Source: Ruminococcus flavefaciens ND2009 (lineage in GTDB: Bacteria > Bacillota > Clostridia > Oscillospirales > Ruminococcaceae). Taken from it: a stretch of DNA of 64,000 bases. The stretch is from NCBI RefSeq assembly GCF_000621785.1, contig NZ_KK211347.1, positions 310,001 to 374,000 on the forward strand, written 5' to 3'. The position numbers were made by a program, and so were the translations under genes. Below are positions 53,213 through 62,319 of this stretch, piece after piece. The notes beneath the pieces were generated by a model, which did no database searches, was not told the DNA's origin, and saw only the letters and a list, made by a program, of their open reading frames with translations. The stretch's first letter is position 1. Each line of letters opens with the position of its first letter.

Positions 53213-54959
53213 AAACAACTCCTTCGGCTGGCTGCTGAGCCAGTCGGGGAGCAGAAAGAAGAAATTCACCGCCAGCGTCATACTTGCGGCGCTGAGCACC
53301 ATTTGCGGCATTGTGCCATATTATTTTGTGGCGAGGATAGTGAAGCTGCTGCTTGAGGGCAGCACCGACAAGGGTAGCTATATACTCAACTGCCTGATAA
53401 TACTGCTGCTATGGCTGGGACACGCACTGTTCCACGCCCTCTCAACTGCGAACTCCCACCTTGCCACCTTCCATGTGCTGGCGGTGATACGCAAGAAGGC
53501 GCTGGACAAGCTTGCAAAAATGCCCCTTGGCGATGTTATCTCAAAGCCCTCGGGCTCACTGAAGAACATCATCGTGGAGCGCATAGACAGCATCGAGACC
53601 ACTCTTGCCCATATTCTCCCCGAGTTTACCACAGGTATCGGAGCTCCCGTTATCGTCATGATATACGTCTTCATCATAAGCTGGAAGCTGGGACTTGCTG
53701 CGCTTATAACACTGCCTCTGGGAGCCCTCTGCTATATGCTCATGATGTTCGGCTATGAGGAGAACTACAAGCGCTGCATCAAGGCTACAAAGGAGCTGAA
53801 CGACGTATCCATGGAGTACATAAACGGTATCGAGGTCATCAAGGTATTCGGCAAATCCGAGAGCAGCTATGCTAAATTCGCTGATGCTGCGGAGGAGTCG
53901 GCAGCCAGCTTCGTGGACTGGATGAGAAAGTGCAGCTTCCAGATGACCTTTGCCATGAGCATAATGCCTGCCACCATGCTTTCGGTGCTGCCTATCGGCG
54001 GTATCATGGCTATCCACGGCACTATAACTCCCGCTGATTTCATCACCGTCATCATCATGACCGTTGGACTTATCGAGCCCCTCATCAATGTCATGTCCTA
54101 TTCCGACGATATAGCACAGATGAGCACCATAGTGGGTGAGGTAAGGACCATAATCGACGCCCCCGTTATGGAGCGTCCCGACACTCTGACGGAGAAGCCG
54201 CAGAACAGCGATATAGTTCTTGACGATGTCCACTTCGGCTACGGTGAAAAGGAGATACTCCACGGTGTATCCATGAACATAAAAACCGGAGAATTCATCG
54301 CTCTGGCAGGTCCCTCGGGAAGCGGAAAGTCCACTATCGCAAGGCTTATCGCAGGTCTCTGGGACGTGGACTCCGGAAGCATAACCCTCGGGGGCACAGA
54401 TATAAGGAAGATACCCCTTGATGACCACGCCGACAGGATCGCATTTGTATCTCAGGACAACTACCTCTTCGACCTGTCCGTAAGGGACAATATCCGAATG
54501 GGCAGGACCGACGGCAGAGCCACTGATGAGGAGGTAGAGAATGCCGCAAGACAGAGCGGCTGCCACGACTTCATAATGGGACTGGAAAAGGGATACGACA
54601 CTATTGTCGGCAACTCTGGCGGACATCTCTCTGGCGGCGAGAGACAGCGTATAGCCATTGCAAGAGCAATGCTTAAAAACGCAGATGTCATCATACTGGA
54701 CGAGGCTACTGCCTACACTGACCCCGAAAACGAGGCAGTTATCCAGGAGTCCGTGGCGAAGCTGGTAAAGGGCAAGACTCTTATCGTCATAGCTCACCGA
54801 CTCTCCACCATCAAGGACGCGGACTGCATCTATGTGATAAAGGACGGAGCCGTTGCGGAGCAGGGCACACATCAGCAGCTCCTGGACAGGCATTCCGTAT
54901 ACGAAAAAATGTGGAAGGCTCATATAGCTTCAAAGGACGGAGGTGCCGGGAATGATTAA
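53199..54959 (+). CDS. ABC exporter-fold half-transporter 1
   Basis: The start is TTG at 53199, 8 bases after AAAAGGAGG. The 586-residue protein has six membrane helices (to ~residue 320) fused to an ATPase with Walker A GPSGSGKST, signature LSGGERQR, Walker B VIILDEAT and H-loop AHRL. It lies in an operon with a second half-transporter, so a heterodimer is expected. The AraC-ABC-ABC order resembles YbtP/YbtQ and IrtA/IrtB siderophore importers with exporter folds; substrate and direction cannot be read from sequence. Confidence 0.93.
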   Translation: MVKDKNNSFGWLLSQSGSRKKKFTASVILAALSTICGIVPYYFVARIVKLLLEGSTDKGSYILNCLIILLLWLGHALFHALSTANSHLATFHVLAVIRKKALDKLAKMPLGDVISKPSGSLKNIIVERIDSIETTLAHILPEFTTGIGAPVIVMIYVFIISWKLGLAALITLPLGALCYMLMMFGYEENYKRCIKATKELNDVSMEYINGIEVIKVFGKSESSYAKFADAAEESAASFVDWMRKCSFQMTFAMSIMPATMLSVLPIGGIMAIHGTITPADFITVIIMTVGLIEPLINVMSYSDDIAQMSTIVGEVRTIIDAPVMERPDTLTEKPQNSDIVLDDVHFGYGEKEILHGVSMNIKTGEFIALAGPSGSGKSTIARLIAGLWDVDSGSITLGGTDIRKIPLDDHADRIAFVSQDNYLFDLSVRDNIRMGRTDGRATDEEVENAARQSGCHDFIMGLEKGYDTIVGNSGGHLSGGERQRIAIARAMLKNADVIILDEATAYTDPENEAVIQESVAKLVKGKTLIVIAHRLSTIKDADCIYVIKDGAVAEQGTHQQLLDRHSVYEKMWKAHIASKDGGAGND

Positions 54960-56685
54960 GATACTGAAAAACTTCTTCGATTTCTGCGGTGAGAGGTGCA
55001 GGAAGAAGTTCTATGCTTCCATAGTCCTCACCTTCCTTCAGGCGCTTTTCGAGGCGCTGAAGATACCTGCGATATGGGTGATGGTAAAGGCGCTTATCGA
55101 GAATAATGTAACGGGAAAGACCTGCCTCACCTGTCTGGGCATAATGCTTGTCAGCGTTATATGCTCGGGACTTATCAAGACCAAGGCTACCATGCTCCAG
55201 ACCGAGGGCGGCTACGGCACCTGCGCAATGAAGCGTATGGAGATAGCCGAGCATCTCCGCTATCTGCCCATGGGCTACTACAACGCCAACAGCCTGGGCA
55301 GGATAATGTCCGTTACCACAAACACCATGCAGAGCCTTGAGAATGTGGCTACAAGAGTAGTCATGATAGTGTGCTCGGGACTTCTCACCACGGCGGTGAT
55401 AACTGTCATGGTAATAGCATTTGACTGGCGCATAGGACTGCTCCTCTGCGTCGGACTTGTAATATTCTTTGCGGTCAACAGCTCCATGATGAATTCGTCT
55501 GCGGCAATGTCAAAGCAGAAGGTGGAAAAGGATTCTGCTCTGGTATCGAGAGTAATAGAGTACATACAGGGCATATCCGAGGTAAGAGCCTACCGCCTTA
55601 CAGGAAAGCAGAGCCGTGAGCTCAACAAGGCGATCGACGAGAATGAACACGCCAACAGCGCTATGGAGCTCAAACTCATACCATTCATGACGGTGCAGAG
55701 CTTCATACTCAAGGCTGTGGGAACTCTTATCACCCTGCTCTCTTTACTGCTGTATATCGGCGGACATATGGAGCTCCTCACCTGTATCATAATGATAATC
55801 AGCTCCTTCATCATATACGCTCAGCTGGACGCAGCAGGCAAGTATTCAGCTCTGCTCAGAACAGTCGATGTGTGCGTAAGACAGGCTCAGGATATTCTTG
55901 AGACTCCTCAGATGGACATTGACGGTGAGAATGCCGTGCCTGCAAGCTGTGACATCAGTGCTGAGAATATAGGCTTTGCCTATGAGGAGCGAAAAATCAT
56001 CGACGGTATATCCCTGAATATCCCCGAAAAGACCACCACAGCCATTGTTGGTCCCTCAGGCGGCGGCAAGACTACTCTTGTGAATCTGCTCTCCCGCTTC
56101 TGGGATGTGGACGAGGGATGTGTTACTCTCGGCGGACGGGACGTAAGAGAATACAGCATTGATGCTCTCATGCGGAATTACAGCTTTGTATTCCAGAGGG
56201 TATACCTTTTCCATGATACCATCGCCAACAATATACGCTTCGGACAGCCCGACGCTCCTATGGAAGCAGTTATAGAGGCGGCTAAGAAGGCTTGCTGTCA
56301 CGAATTCATATCTGCGCTTCCCGAGGGCTATGACACTGTCATCGGCGAGGGAGGAGCAAGTCTTTCGGGCGGTGAAAAGCAGCGTATCTCCATAGCAAGA
56401 GCCATTATGAAGGACTCTCCCATAATTGTTCTGGACGAGGCAACTGCAAATGTTGACCCCGAGAATGAGGCGGAGCTCATGCAGGCTATTGAGGCTCTCA
56501 CAAAGGAGAAGACCATCATCATGATAGCCCACCGACTTAAAACGGTCCGCAATGCCGACCAGATACTGGTAGTTGACCGCGGCAGGATAGTACAGCGGGG
56601 CACTCACGATGAGCTCATGGCTCAGGATGGCATTTACCGCGGCTTCATTCAGGGGCGCCAGAAGGCTGTAAGCTGGAAGCTCTGA
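54952..56685 (+). CDS. ABC exporter-fold half-transporter 2
   Basis: Start at 54952 is preferred to a GTG at 54943 because GGAGG (54939-54943) is then correctly spaced. The 577-residue protein has six membrane helices and an ATPase with Walker A GPSGGGKTT, signature LSGGEKQR, Walker B IIVLDEATANVDPE and H-loop AHRL. It overlaps half-transporter 1 by 8 bases and should be its dimer partner. A bidirectional terminator follows. Confidence 0.93.
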   Translation: MIKILKNFFDFCGERCRKKFYASIVLTFLQALFEALKIPAIWVMVKALIENNVTGKTCLTCLGIMLVSVICSGLIKTKATMLQTEGGYGTCAMKRMEIAEHLRYLPMGYYNANSLGRIMSVTTNTMQSLENVATRVVMIVCSGLLTTAVITVMVIAFDWRIGLLLCVGLVIFFAVNSSMMNSSAAMSKQKVEKDSALVSRVIEYIQGISEVRAYRLTGKQSRELNKAIDENEHANSAMELKLIPFMTVQSFILKAVGTLITLLSLLLYIGGHMELLTCIIMIISSFIIYAQLDAAGKYSALLRTVDVCVRQAQDILETPQMDIDGENAVPASCDISAENIGFAYEERKIIDGISLNIPEKTTTAIVGPSGGGKTTLVNLLSRFWDVDEGCVTLGGRDVREYSIDALMRNYSFVFQRVYLFHDTIANNIRFGQPDAPMEAVIEAAKKACCHEFISALPEGYDTVIGEGGASLSGGEKQRISIARAIMKDSPIIVLDEATANVDPENEAELMQAIEALTKEKTIIMIAHRLKTVRNADQILVVDRGRIVQRGTHDELMAQDGIYRGFIQGRQKAVSWKL

Positions 56686-56711
56686 CAGAAAACATGATAT
56701 AGCATAAATAA

Positions 56712-56748
56712 AAGGTCTCCGCACTGCAAAGGGCAGTACGGAGACCTT
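56712..56748. terminator. Bidirectional terminator between convergent genes
   Basis: AAGGTCTCCG-C-ACTGC pairs with GCAGT-A-CGGAGACCTT; one unpaired base on each side, loop of about 5 bases. Confidence 0.8.
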
Positions 56749-56765
56749 ACCTTTAGGGGAGATAA

Positions 56766-57749
56766 TTATCCGAGGTACTGATTATAGAAGGACTCTATCT
56801 TATCGAAGGGGATAGCGTCCTTGCCGCCGCCGTCATAGAGGTCGGTGTGGACTGCTCCCTCAACTACCAGGAGCTCCTTGTTGTCGCCTGTGAGCTTCTT
56901 GAAGGCGTCCTCGCTGAAATAGCGTGAATGAGCCTTTTCGCCGCATACCACCAGAACTGCCGAGCGTATCTCGTCGGAGTAGGCAAGTATGGGCATATTT
57001 ATGAACGACAGCGAGGAGGTCTTGTTCCAGCCGCCGTTGGAGTTCAGCGAGCGGGGGTGATAGCCTCTGTCAGTCTTGTAGTAGGAGTGGTAGTCCTTTA
57101 CGAAGAAAGGGGCGTCCTCGGGGAGGGGGTCAACTACTCCGCCGCCCAGCTTGTATTCACCTGCGGCGTAGTCCTTGATTCTCTGCTGATTGAGAGCCTG
57201 TTTCATGGCAAAGCGTGCGTCAGCGCTGTCAGCCTCGTCGAAATAGCCCTTTGCGTTCACGCGGGTCATATCGTACATGGTAGAGGAAACGGTCGCCTTT
57301 ATGCGTGTATCTATAGCGGCAGCGTTTATAGCCATACCGCCCCAGCCGCAGATGCCAAGTATGCCTATGCGCTCAGGGTCAACATTGCCCTGAAGGGAGA
57401 GGAAGTCCACAGCAGCGCAGAAGTCCTCGGTATTTATATCGGGTGAGGCAACATATCTGGGCTGACCGCCGCTCTCTCCCGTAAATGAGGGGTCAAAGGC
57501 AATGGTGAGAAATCCGCGCTCTGCAAGAGTCTGTGCATAGAGTCCCGAGCACTGCTCCTTGACTGCGCCGAAGGGACCGCATACAGCTATGGCAGCCAGC
57601 TTTCCCGAAGCATTCTTTGGTATATACATATCAGCCGCAAGAGTAATGCCATAGCGGTTGTGGAAGGTCACCTTACTGTGTTCTGTCTTGTCTGACTTGG
57701 GGAAGGTCTTGTCCCATTCCTGAGTGAGAGTGAGCATTTCGTCTTTCAT
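56766..57749 (-). CDS. Alpha/beta hydrolase with Cys nucleophile (dienelactone hydrolase-like)
   Basis: The 327-residue protein has an alpha/beta hydrolase fold: strand and oxyanion region IAVCGPFGAVKEQ, nucleophile elbow GICGWGG with Cys in place of Ser, and a late His in EGAVHTDLYD. The acid is likely an Asp near FSEDAF or earlier. Cys elbows occur in dienelactone-hydrolase-like families. Its start overlaps the stop of the small upstream gene (ATGA). A LysR regulator is divergent. Substrate unknown. Confidence 0.88.
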   Translation of the reverse strand: MKDEMLTLTQEWDKTFPKSDKTEHSKVTFHNRYGITLAADMYIPKNASGKLAAIAVCGPFGAVKEQCSGLYAQTLAERGFLTIAFDPSFTGESGGQPRYVASPDINTEDFCAAVDFLSLQGNVDPERIGILGICGWGGMAINAAAIDTRIKATVSSTMYDMTRVNAKGYFDEADSADARFAMKQALNQQRIKDYAAGEYKLGGGVVDPLPEDAPFFVKDYHSYYKTDRGYHPRSLNSNGGWNKTSSLSFINMPILAYSDEIRSAVLVVCGEKAHSRYFSEDAFKKLTGDNKELLVVEGAVHTDLYDGGGKDAIPFDKIESFYNQYLG

Positions 57750-57988
57750 ATCTGTATACCTCCGTTTTTATCAAGTGTGTAGGTGAAGTAATCGAGACAG
57801 TCTATGCGCCTGTTATAGCTGTGGACGGTGTCCAGAAGCTGCTGCCGGTACTCGCCTATGAGCCTTCCGAGAGCTGCGCTGTCCCTTTTGTCAATGAGCA
57901 CCACACATTTTTCAATGGTGGAGCTGTCCATGCCTGCGTCGGCGAGGTTCTGCCTTAATGCTGCAAGAGCGGTGCTGTTGTCTGTCAT
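57746..57988 (-). CDS. Small helical protein co-transcribed with the alpha/beta hydrolase
   Basis: Start at 57988 fits an AGGAGG complement just upstream; the earlier GTG overlaps that site. The 80-residue protein is predicted helical with segments LAALRQNLADAGMDSSTIEK and EYRQQLLDTVHSYNRRI, and resembles the small uncharacterised partner protein often found with this hydrolase-LysR layout in Clostridia. No catalytic motif. Confidence 0.78.
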   Translation of the reverse strand: MTDNSTALAALRQNLADAGMDSSTIEKCVVLIDKRDSAALGRLIGEYRQQLLDTVHSYNRRIDCLDYFTYTLDKNGGIQI

Positions 57989-58066
57989 GTCCTTCACCTC
58001 CTGTAACTAAAGTCTAACACATATCTGCCAGAAATGCAAATACTTTATATCTAAACCATATTATGC

Positions 58067-58096
58067 TTGACAGGCATATCACTGAGATGATATAAT
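58067..58096 (+). promoter_or_regulatory. Promoter of the LysR gene
   Basis: TTGACA at 58067-58072 and TATAAT at 58091-58096 have an 18-base spacer. The intergenic region is shared with the divergent hydrolase operon. Confidence 0.78.
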
Positions 58097-58124
58097 TTCA
58101 TTATAAAAATAGGAGGTGCAGTCT

Positions 58125-59015
58125 ATGGAGATACGGGTATTACGCTATTTTCTTGCCATCGCAAGAGAGGGGAGCATAACAAATGCCGCCAATTACCTTC
58201 ATGTTACCCAGCCCACACTGTCAAGACAGATAAAGGAGCTTGAGGACGAGGTGGGGCAGAAGCTTTTTATTCGCGGAAGCCACAGCATGAAGCTGACACA
58301 GGAGGGCTTTATCCTCCGCAAACGCGCTGAGGAGATAGTCTCAATGGTGGACAAGACCGAGGCTGAGTTCCGCTCTATGGAGAGCATCGTGGCAGGAGAC
58401 ATCTACATCGGCGGCGGTGAGACCAGAGCCATAAGCTACATCGCCGAGGTTGTCAGGGAGCTCCGTCAGGATTACCCCGATATAAAGTACCACCTCCACA
58501 GCGGCAACGAGGCAGACGTCACCGAGCGCCTTGACAGGGGGCTCATCGACTTCGGCATACTTGTCCAGCCTGCCGACCTTACCAAGTACGACTGCCTGCA
58601 CCTGCCTGCGGAGGACACATGGGGAGTAGTCATGCGCAAGGATTCGCCCCTTGCGGAGAAGTCCGCGGTCACAAGACAGGACCTGCTGGAGCTTCCCCTG
58701 ATACTTTCACGGCAGGCAATAGGCGGCAGCAAGGAGGACAACGAGTTCATCAACTGGTTCGGCAGCGATTTTGACAAGCTTAACATCGTCACCACCTTCA
58801 ACCTCATGTACAACGCGGCGATAATGGTCGAGGCGGGAATAGGCTATGCCGTAGGTATCGACGGTATCACCAACACCGATGTGAACAGTCCGCTGTGCTT
58901 CCGTCCCCTTGAGCCGGGAATGACCGCAGGTCTGGACGTTATCTGGAAGAAGTATCAGGTCTTTACTCCTGCGGCGGAGCTGTTCCTGAAGCGCTTGCAG
59001 CAGAGATATGCCTGA
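58125..59015 (+). CDS. LysR-family transcriptional regulator
   Basis: Start at 58125 lies 8 bases after AGGAGGT. The 296-residue protein has a winged HTH at ~1-60 (EIRVLRYFLAIAREGSITNA, LHVTQPTLSRQIKELE) and a periplasmic-binding-fold effector domain. By position it should regulate the divergent hydrolase operon, possibly in response to the hydrolase substrate (inference). Confidence 0.94.
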   Translation: MEIRVLRYFLAIAREGSITNAANYLHVTQPTLSRQIKELEDEVGQKLFIRGSHSMKLTQEGFILRKRAEEIVSMVDKTEAEFRSMESIVAGDIYIGGGETRAISYIAEVVRELRQDYPDIKYHLHSGNEADVTERLDRGLIDFGILVQPADLTKYDCLHLPAEDTWGVVMRKDSPLAEKSAVTRQDLLELPLILSRQAIGGSKEDNEFINWFGSDFDKLNIVTTFNLMYNAAIMVEAGIGYAVGIDGITNTDVNSPLCFRPLEPGMTAGLDVIWKKYQVFTPAAELFLKRLQQRYA

Positions 59016-59103
59016 ATGTAATATCATATAATACAAAATAGGTATTTGCAATATCAGCTTTTCTGTGTTATGATAAAAATACGGAAAGGAGCTGATCTGC
59101 ATT

Positions 59104-59709
59104 ATGAAAAGGGCAGTAAAGATAACAGCTGTATCAATTATCGCCGCAGCTGCGGTGCTTACGGGAGCAACAGCCGCAGGGGCTGCAAAACGGGCTAAAT
59201 ACGCCCCAAAGGACGTCACCTCAATGCAGGATCATCTCCTGGGCAAGTCGGATAACACAGAGGGGCCCGACCTTGACGCCGACGGTGACGGCGAGTGGAC
59301 CTCTCTTGACCTGTGCATAATTCGGAAGGAGGCTGCGGAAACCATGAACGAAAAGTCTCGTATAACCATAGAAGTGAACGGACATACTCTCACTGCGGAG
59401 CTGGCTGACAACGAAGCCGCAAGGGCTCTGGCGGAGCTGGCAGAGGAGGGCTTCACGGCGAAGCTCAATGAGTACGGCGGCTTTGAGAAGGTGGGAAAGC
59501 TGCCTCAGTCTCTCCCTGCATCGGACGAGCGCGTAACAACAGAGGCAGGGGACATCATGCTGTATCAGGGCAATCAGATGACCATTTTCTACAACTCAAA
59601 ATCCTGGAGCTACACAAGGCTCGGACATATCACAGGTGTCTCACAGGAGGAGCTGGAGGACATCTTCGGCGAGGGAGATATAACCGTTGACATATCCCTT
59701 GCAAAATAG
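59104..59709 (+). CDS. Secreted protein with half-dockerin and cyclophilin-like domain
   Basis: The 201-residue protein has a signal peptide (to AGAAK, ~28), a single dockerin-like Ca-binding segment (DLDADGDGEWTSLDLCIIRK, ~56-75), and a cyclophilin-like fold of the Cyclophil_like2 type at ~85-201 (RITIEVNGHTLTAELADNE ... LYQGNQMTIFYNSKSWSYTRLGHI). Only one of the usual two dockerin repeats is plain, so cohesin binding is doubtful. It has its own ribosome binding site. Confidence 0.84.
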   Translation: MKRAVKITAVSIIAAAAVLTGATAAGAAKRAKYAPKDVTSMQDHLLGKSDNTEGPDLDADGDGEWTSLDLCIIRKEAAETMNEKSRITIEVNGHTLTAELADNEAARALAELAEEGFTAKLNEYGGFEKVGKLPQSLPASDERVTTEAGDIMLYQGNQMTIFYNSKSWSYTRLGHITGVSQEELEDIFGEGDITVDISLAK

Positions 59710-59840
59710 TCACTTGTGCGAAATATACAATGCGGAGGGCTTAAATTCGGCATTTTTTCCTGTTGAACCGCGGCTCATAAAGTGGTAAAATTTAATTAGC
59801 ATATTACGGAGAGTCAATTTTCGCAAAGGAGGGAAAAACA

Positions 59841-60047
59841 ATGCCGTTACCTGTTGTCATTGTCATTGCTGTTGTTGCCGTATTATTGCTTGGAGTAGTC
59901 GTATTTTTCCTGAGGAGAAACAAGTCTCTGGCGGATGATGCTTACTACAGCGAGCAGCTCAGACGGGATCAGGAGCGCCGCACACAGAAGGAAGAGGCTG
60001 AGCGTCAGCGCCGCATGATGCAGCGCGAGCGTGCAGGCAGAAACTGA
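59841..60047 (+). CDS. Small single-pass membrane protein
   Basis: The 68-residue protein has one membrane helix (VVIVIAVVAVLLLGVVVFFL) and a highly charged Arg/Glu-rich helical tail (EQLRRDQERRTQKEEAERQ). AGGAGGG precedes it. No family recognised. A terminator at 60058-60086 follows. Confidence 0.75.
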   Translation: MPLPVVIVIAVVAVLLLGVVVFFLRRNKSLADDAYYSEQLRRDQERRTQKEEAERQRRMMQRERAGRN

Positions 60048-60057
60048 ATGACAAAAC

Positions 60058-60086
60058 AAGCGCAGACCATATGGTCTGCGCTTTTC
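60058..60086. terminator. Terminator between convergent genes
   Basis: AAGCGCAGACCAT / ATGGTCTGCGCTT is a perfect stem of 13 bp; a central CATATG serves as the loop, followed by TTTT. Confidence 0.85.
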
Positions 60087-60101
60087 TGTGCCGTTTCATT
60101 G

Positions 60102-62315
60102 TTATCCGGCAATTATCCTCTTTATATTATCAATAAGTTCAGGATCGTCACACATAAGTATCTTGTCTGTCACTTCAAGACATATATCATCGGGGGCATC
60201 GAGGTATTTTGTTCCGTTTTCTTCAAAAAAGCTCTGTGCATCTATTCTGAGCGAGGTATTATTCTCGCCTTCGATCAACTGCATAACAAAGATATGATCA
60301 TCGTCCATCATGCTGAGTTCGATACACTGTGTAGCATCGTAATTATCATCAGGGAAGAGGAGATCATGCTGTTCTGTATAATCGATCTCATACCAGGCGG
60401 TGCTGTCGAGAAGATCGGAGATTAATTTCAGCTTATCCTCGGGGATACTGTCGGTGCCGTAAATCATCTGAAGATAGGAGTTATCGTAGCCATCAGTGTA
60501 CTTCGTGTTCAGGTCAACCACGTCATAATGAAGATGATTTTCTGAATTAAGATCTAAGTCACGGAAGCGCCAGTCATTGGCAGTAAGGTCTGTGATGACT
60601 TCGGGGAGCTTGCTTCTGCCCAATATTTTCAATATTTTGTCTTCAATGGTATTGTCGGGGCAGGAACCAACCCACATAACTGAACCATTGCTTCCATTAT
60701 ACTGACCGTTTTTGTCGACTTCGTAATGCACACATCCGAATAATGTTGAATCGGGATGTGACTCGATATTGAGTGCAGTGAGTGTACCGTCATTTTCTTC
60801 TCTGAAAAGAACTAAATATGCCTGGGGCGTGATCGCAGGTGCAGACATCTGTTCAAAGTCGCAGCTGCTGAGGAGTTCATATATAGCCTTCTTCTGTTCC
60901 TCTGAGAGTATTTCGCGGTCGCTTCCTGTGAACCAGTCGCTGTTGATGAAGTCGTTGTGTATGCTGTATCCCAGGTCTCTGCCCATTATCTCGGAGAGCT
61001 TGTTTACAAGGCTGATGTAATCAATATCGTAAGTCTTTATCTGACGTGCGGAGCCTTCTGTGCGCTTATAGGTAGCCATGCCCTCGTATTCGGACTCTGT
61101 CTCGTATCTGAAGCTGTCCCATGTAAGGGTATTGTTGTCGCCGTTGAGGGACAGCATATTGAAGTCGGAGCCGTCCATGGAGATAAATGTCATTCTGTCG
61201 ATGCCAACCAGCCAGAAGGGCTTTGTCTTGGGCTCAACAGACTCATTCCACTCAAGGCTGTTGAAAAGCTCCTCGATCTGTTTGCTCTGCTCAGCAGAGA
61301 TGACCTCGCCGCTGCCGAAGGTTATCTGTGTTTCCTCGTCAGCTTTGACGAATATCTGCTTCTCTGCGTCCTCGCCGCCGGGAATGAAGTACTCGTGTTC
61401 GGAGAAGTTGCCGAAGGGAGCAACGCCTTTATATTCGGGCTCTGTGGGAGTTTCCTCCTCGTCCTCTGAGCTGAGTATCTCATTGATAGTGGACTTGAAA
61501 AGGTCGTAGTCTATCTTATAGCCCTCAACGGACATCTCATCGTCGGTCATGAAGTACTGACCATCCTGCTCATCAAAGTTGAAATGAGTATAGTTGAGGA
61601 CACCGAACTCACCCACATCGTATATCTTTACTGCTTTTATCTCGTTGTCGCGGCAGTAGATGAAATACGGGTCACTTTCGTCCGCATTTATGGGAGCAGG
61701 CGCATCTTCTATTGTGGAAATATCGATGGTCTCTGCCTCGGTGACAGCCTCGTTCACAACACCTATGGCTTCATCGGTATCTGCGGCGATCTCCTCATAA
61801 TCATAATTATTGAAGAAATCCGCCAGCTTATCGCGCTTCTGCTGTGATATTATCGGACCGCTGAAAAGCTCAAAATATCCGTATGCTTCAGGACTGTCCT
61901 CTATCGTAACGGTTCTCATTGAATCTCTGTTGTAGTCACAGAGCTGATACTCCAGCTCGGAAAAGTCGCCGAAGGGAGCGACCTTCTTCTGGGTATCGAG
62001 CTGACTTTCGGCGGCAGGAGTGTTTCTGAAACGGTTGAATGCGTAAGTTCCGCCTGTTGCACCTCCGACTACCAGAGCGCAGGCTGCTGCGATACTGAGT
62101 CCGCGCTGCCACTTGGGACGGCGGTAGACCTCAACGCCGCTGACTGTCTGCTCTTTTTCTGTGTCAGGTGCAGATGTATTATTGAATTTTCTTTCGCTCA
62201 TTCTGAATATTTTCTCCTTTTCTCTATTGTCACGGGGAGGAAATTCAGCTTCAAGCCTGTCGGTAACGCTGCTCTCGGCATTTTCGAGAATATCAAATTC
62301 ATTTTTCTCTTTCAT
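60102..62315 (-). CDS. Large membrane anti-sigma-like protein with four extracytoplasmic repeats
   Basis: Start at 62315 follows AAGGAAGGTG. The 737-residue protein has an N-terminal cytoplasmic segment (DILENAESS, MSERKFNN, GVEVYRRPKWQR), one membrane helix at ~73-95 (LSIAAACALVVGGATGGTYA), and about 640 residues outside. The outside has four related segments, recognisable by FSELEYQLCDYN ... SGPIISQQKRDKLADF, FSEHEYFIPGG ... SGEVISAEQSKQIEEL, SDREILSEEQKKAIYELL and TDSIPEDKLKLISDLL. The N-terminus is paralogous to that of 4715-6010. It should hold the sigma factor at 62320-62886 inactive until an external signal. Confidence 0.82.
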   Translation of the reverse strand: MKEKNEFDILENAESSVTDRLEAEFPPRDNREKEKIFRMSERKFNNTSAPDTEKEQTVSGVEVYRRPKWQRGLSIAAACALVVGGATGGTYAFNRFRNTPAAESQLDTQKKVAPFGDFSELEYQLCDYNRDSMRTVTIEDSPEAYGYFELFSGPIISQQKRDKLADFFNNYDYEEIAADTDEAIGVVNEAVTEAETIDISTIEDAPAPINADESDPYFIYCRDNEIKAVKIYDVGEFGVLNYTHFNFDEQDGQYFMTDDEMSVEGYKIDYDLFKSTINEILSSEDEEETPTEPEYKGVAPFGNFSEHEYFIPGGEDAEKQIFVKADEETQITFGSGEVISAEQSKQIEELFNSLEWNESVEPKTKPFWLVGIDRMTFISMDGSDFNMLSLNGDNNTLTWDSFRYETESEYEGMATYKRTEGSARQIKTYDIDYISLVNKLSEIMGRDLGYSIHNDFINSDWFTGSDREILSEEQKKAIYELLSSCDFEQMSAPAITPQAYLVLFREENDGTLTALNIESHPDSTLFGCVHYEVDKNGQYNGSNGSVMWVGSCPDNTIEDKILKILGRSKLPEVITDLTANDWRFRDLDLNSENHLHYDVVDLNTKYTDGYDNSYLQMIYGTDSIPEDKLKLISDLLDSTAWYEIDYTEQHDLLFPDDNYDATQCIELSMMDDDHIFVMQLIEGENNTSLRIDAQSFFEENGTKYLDAPDDICLEVTDKILMCDDPELIDNIKRIIAG

Positions 62316-62319
62316 GACT

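Noticed and set aside
53556..54923. 455-residue minus-strand open frame opposite the ABC half-transporter
   Set aside because: Antisense to a clearly supported ABC gene; no ribosome binding site.
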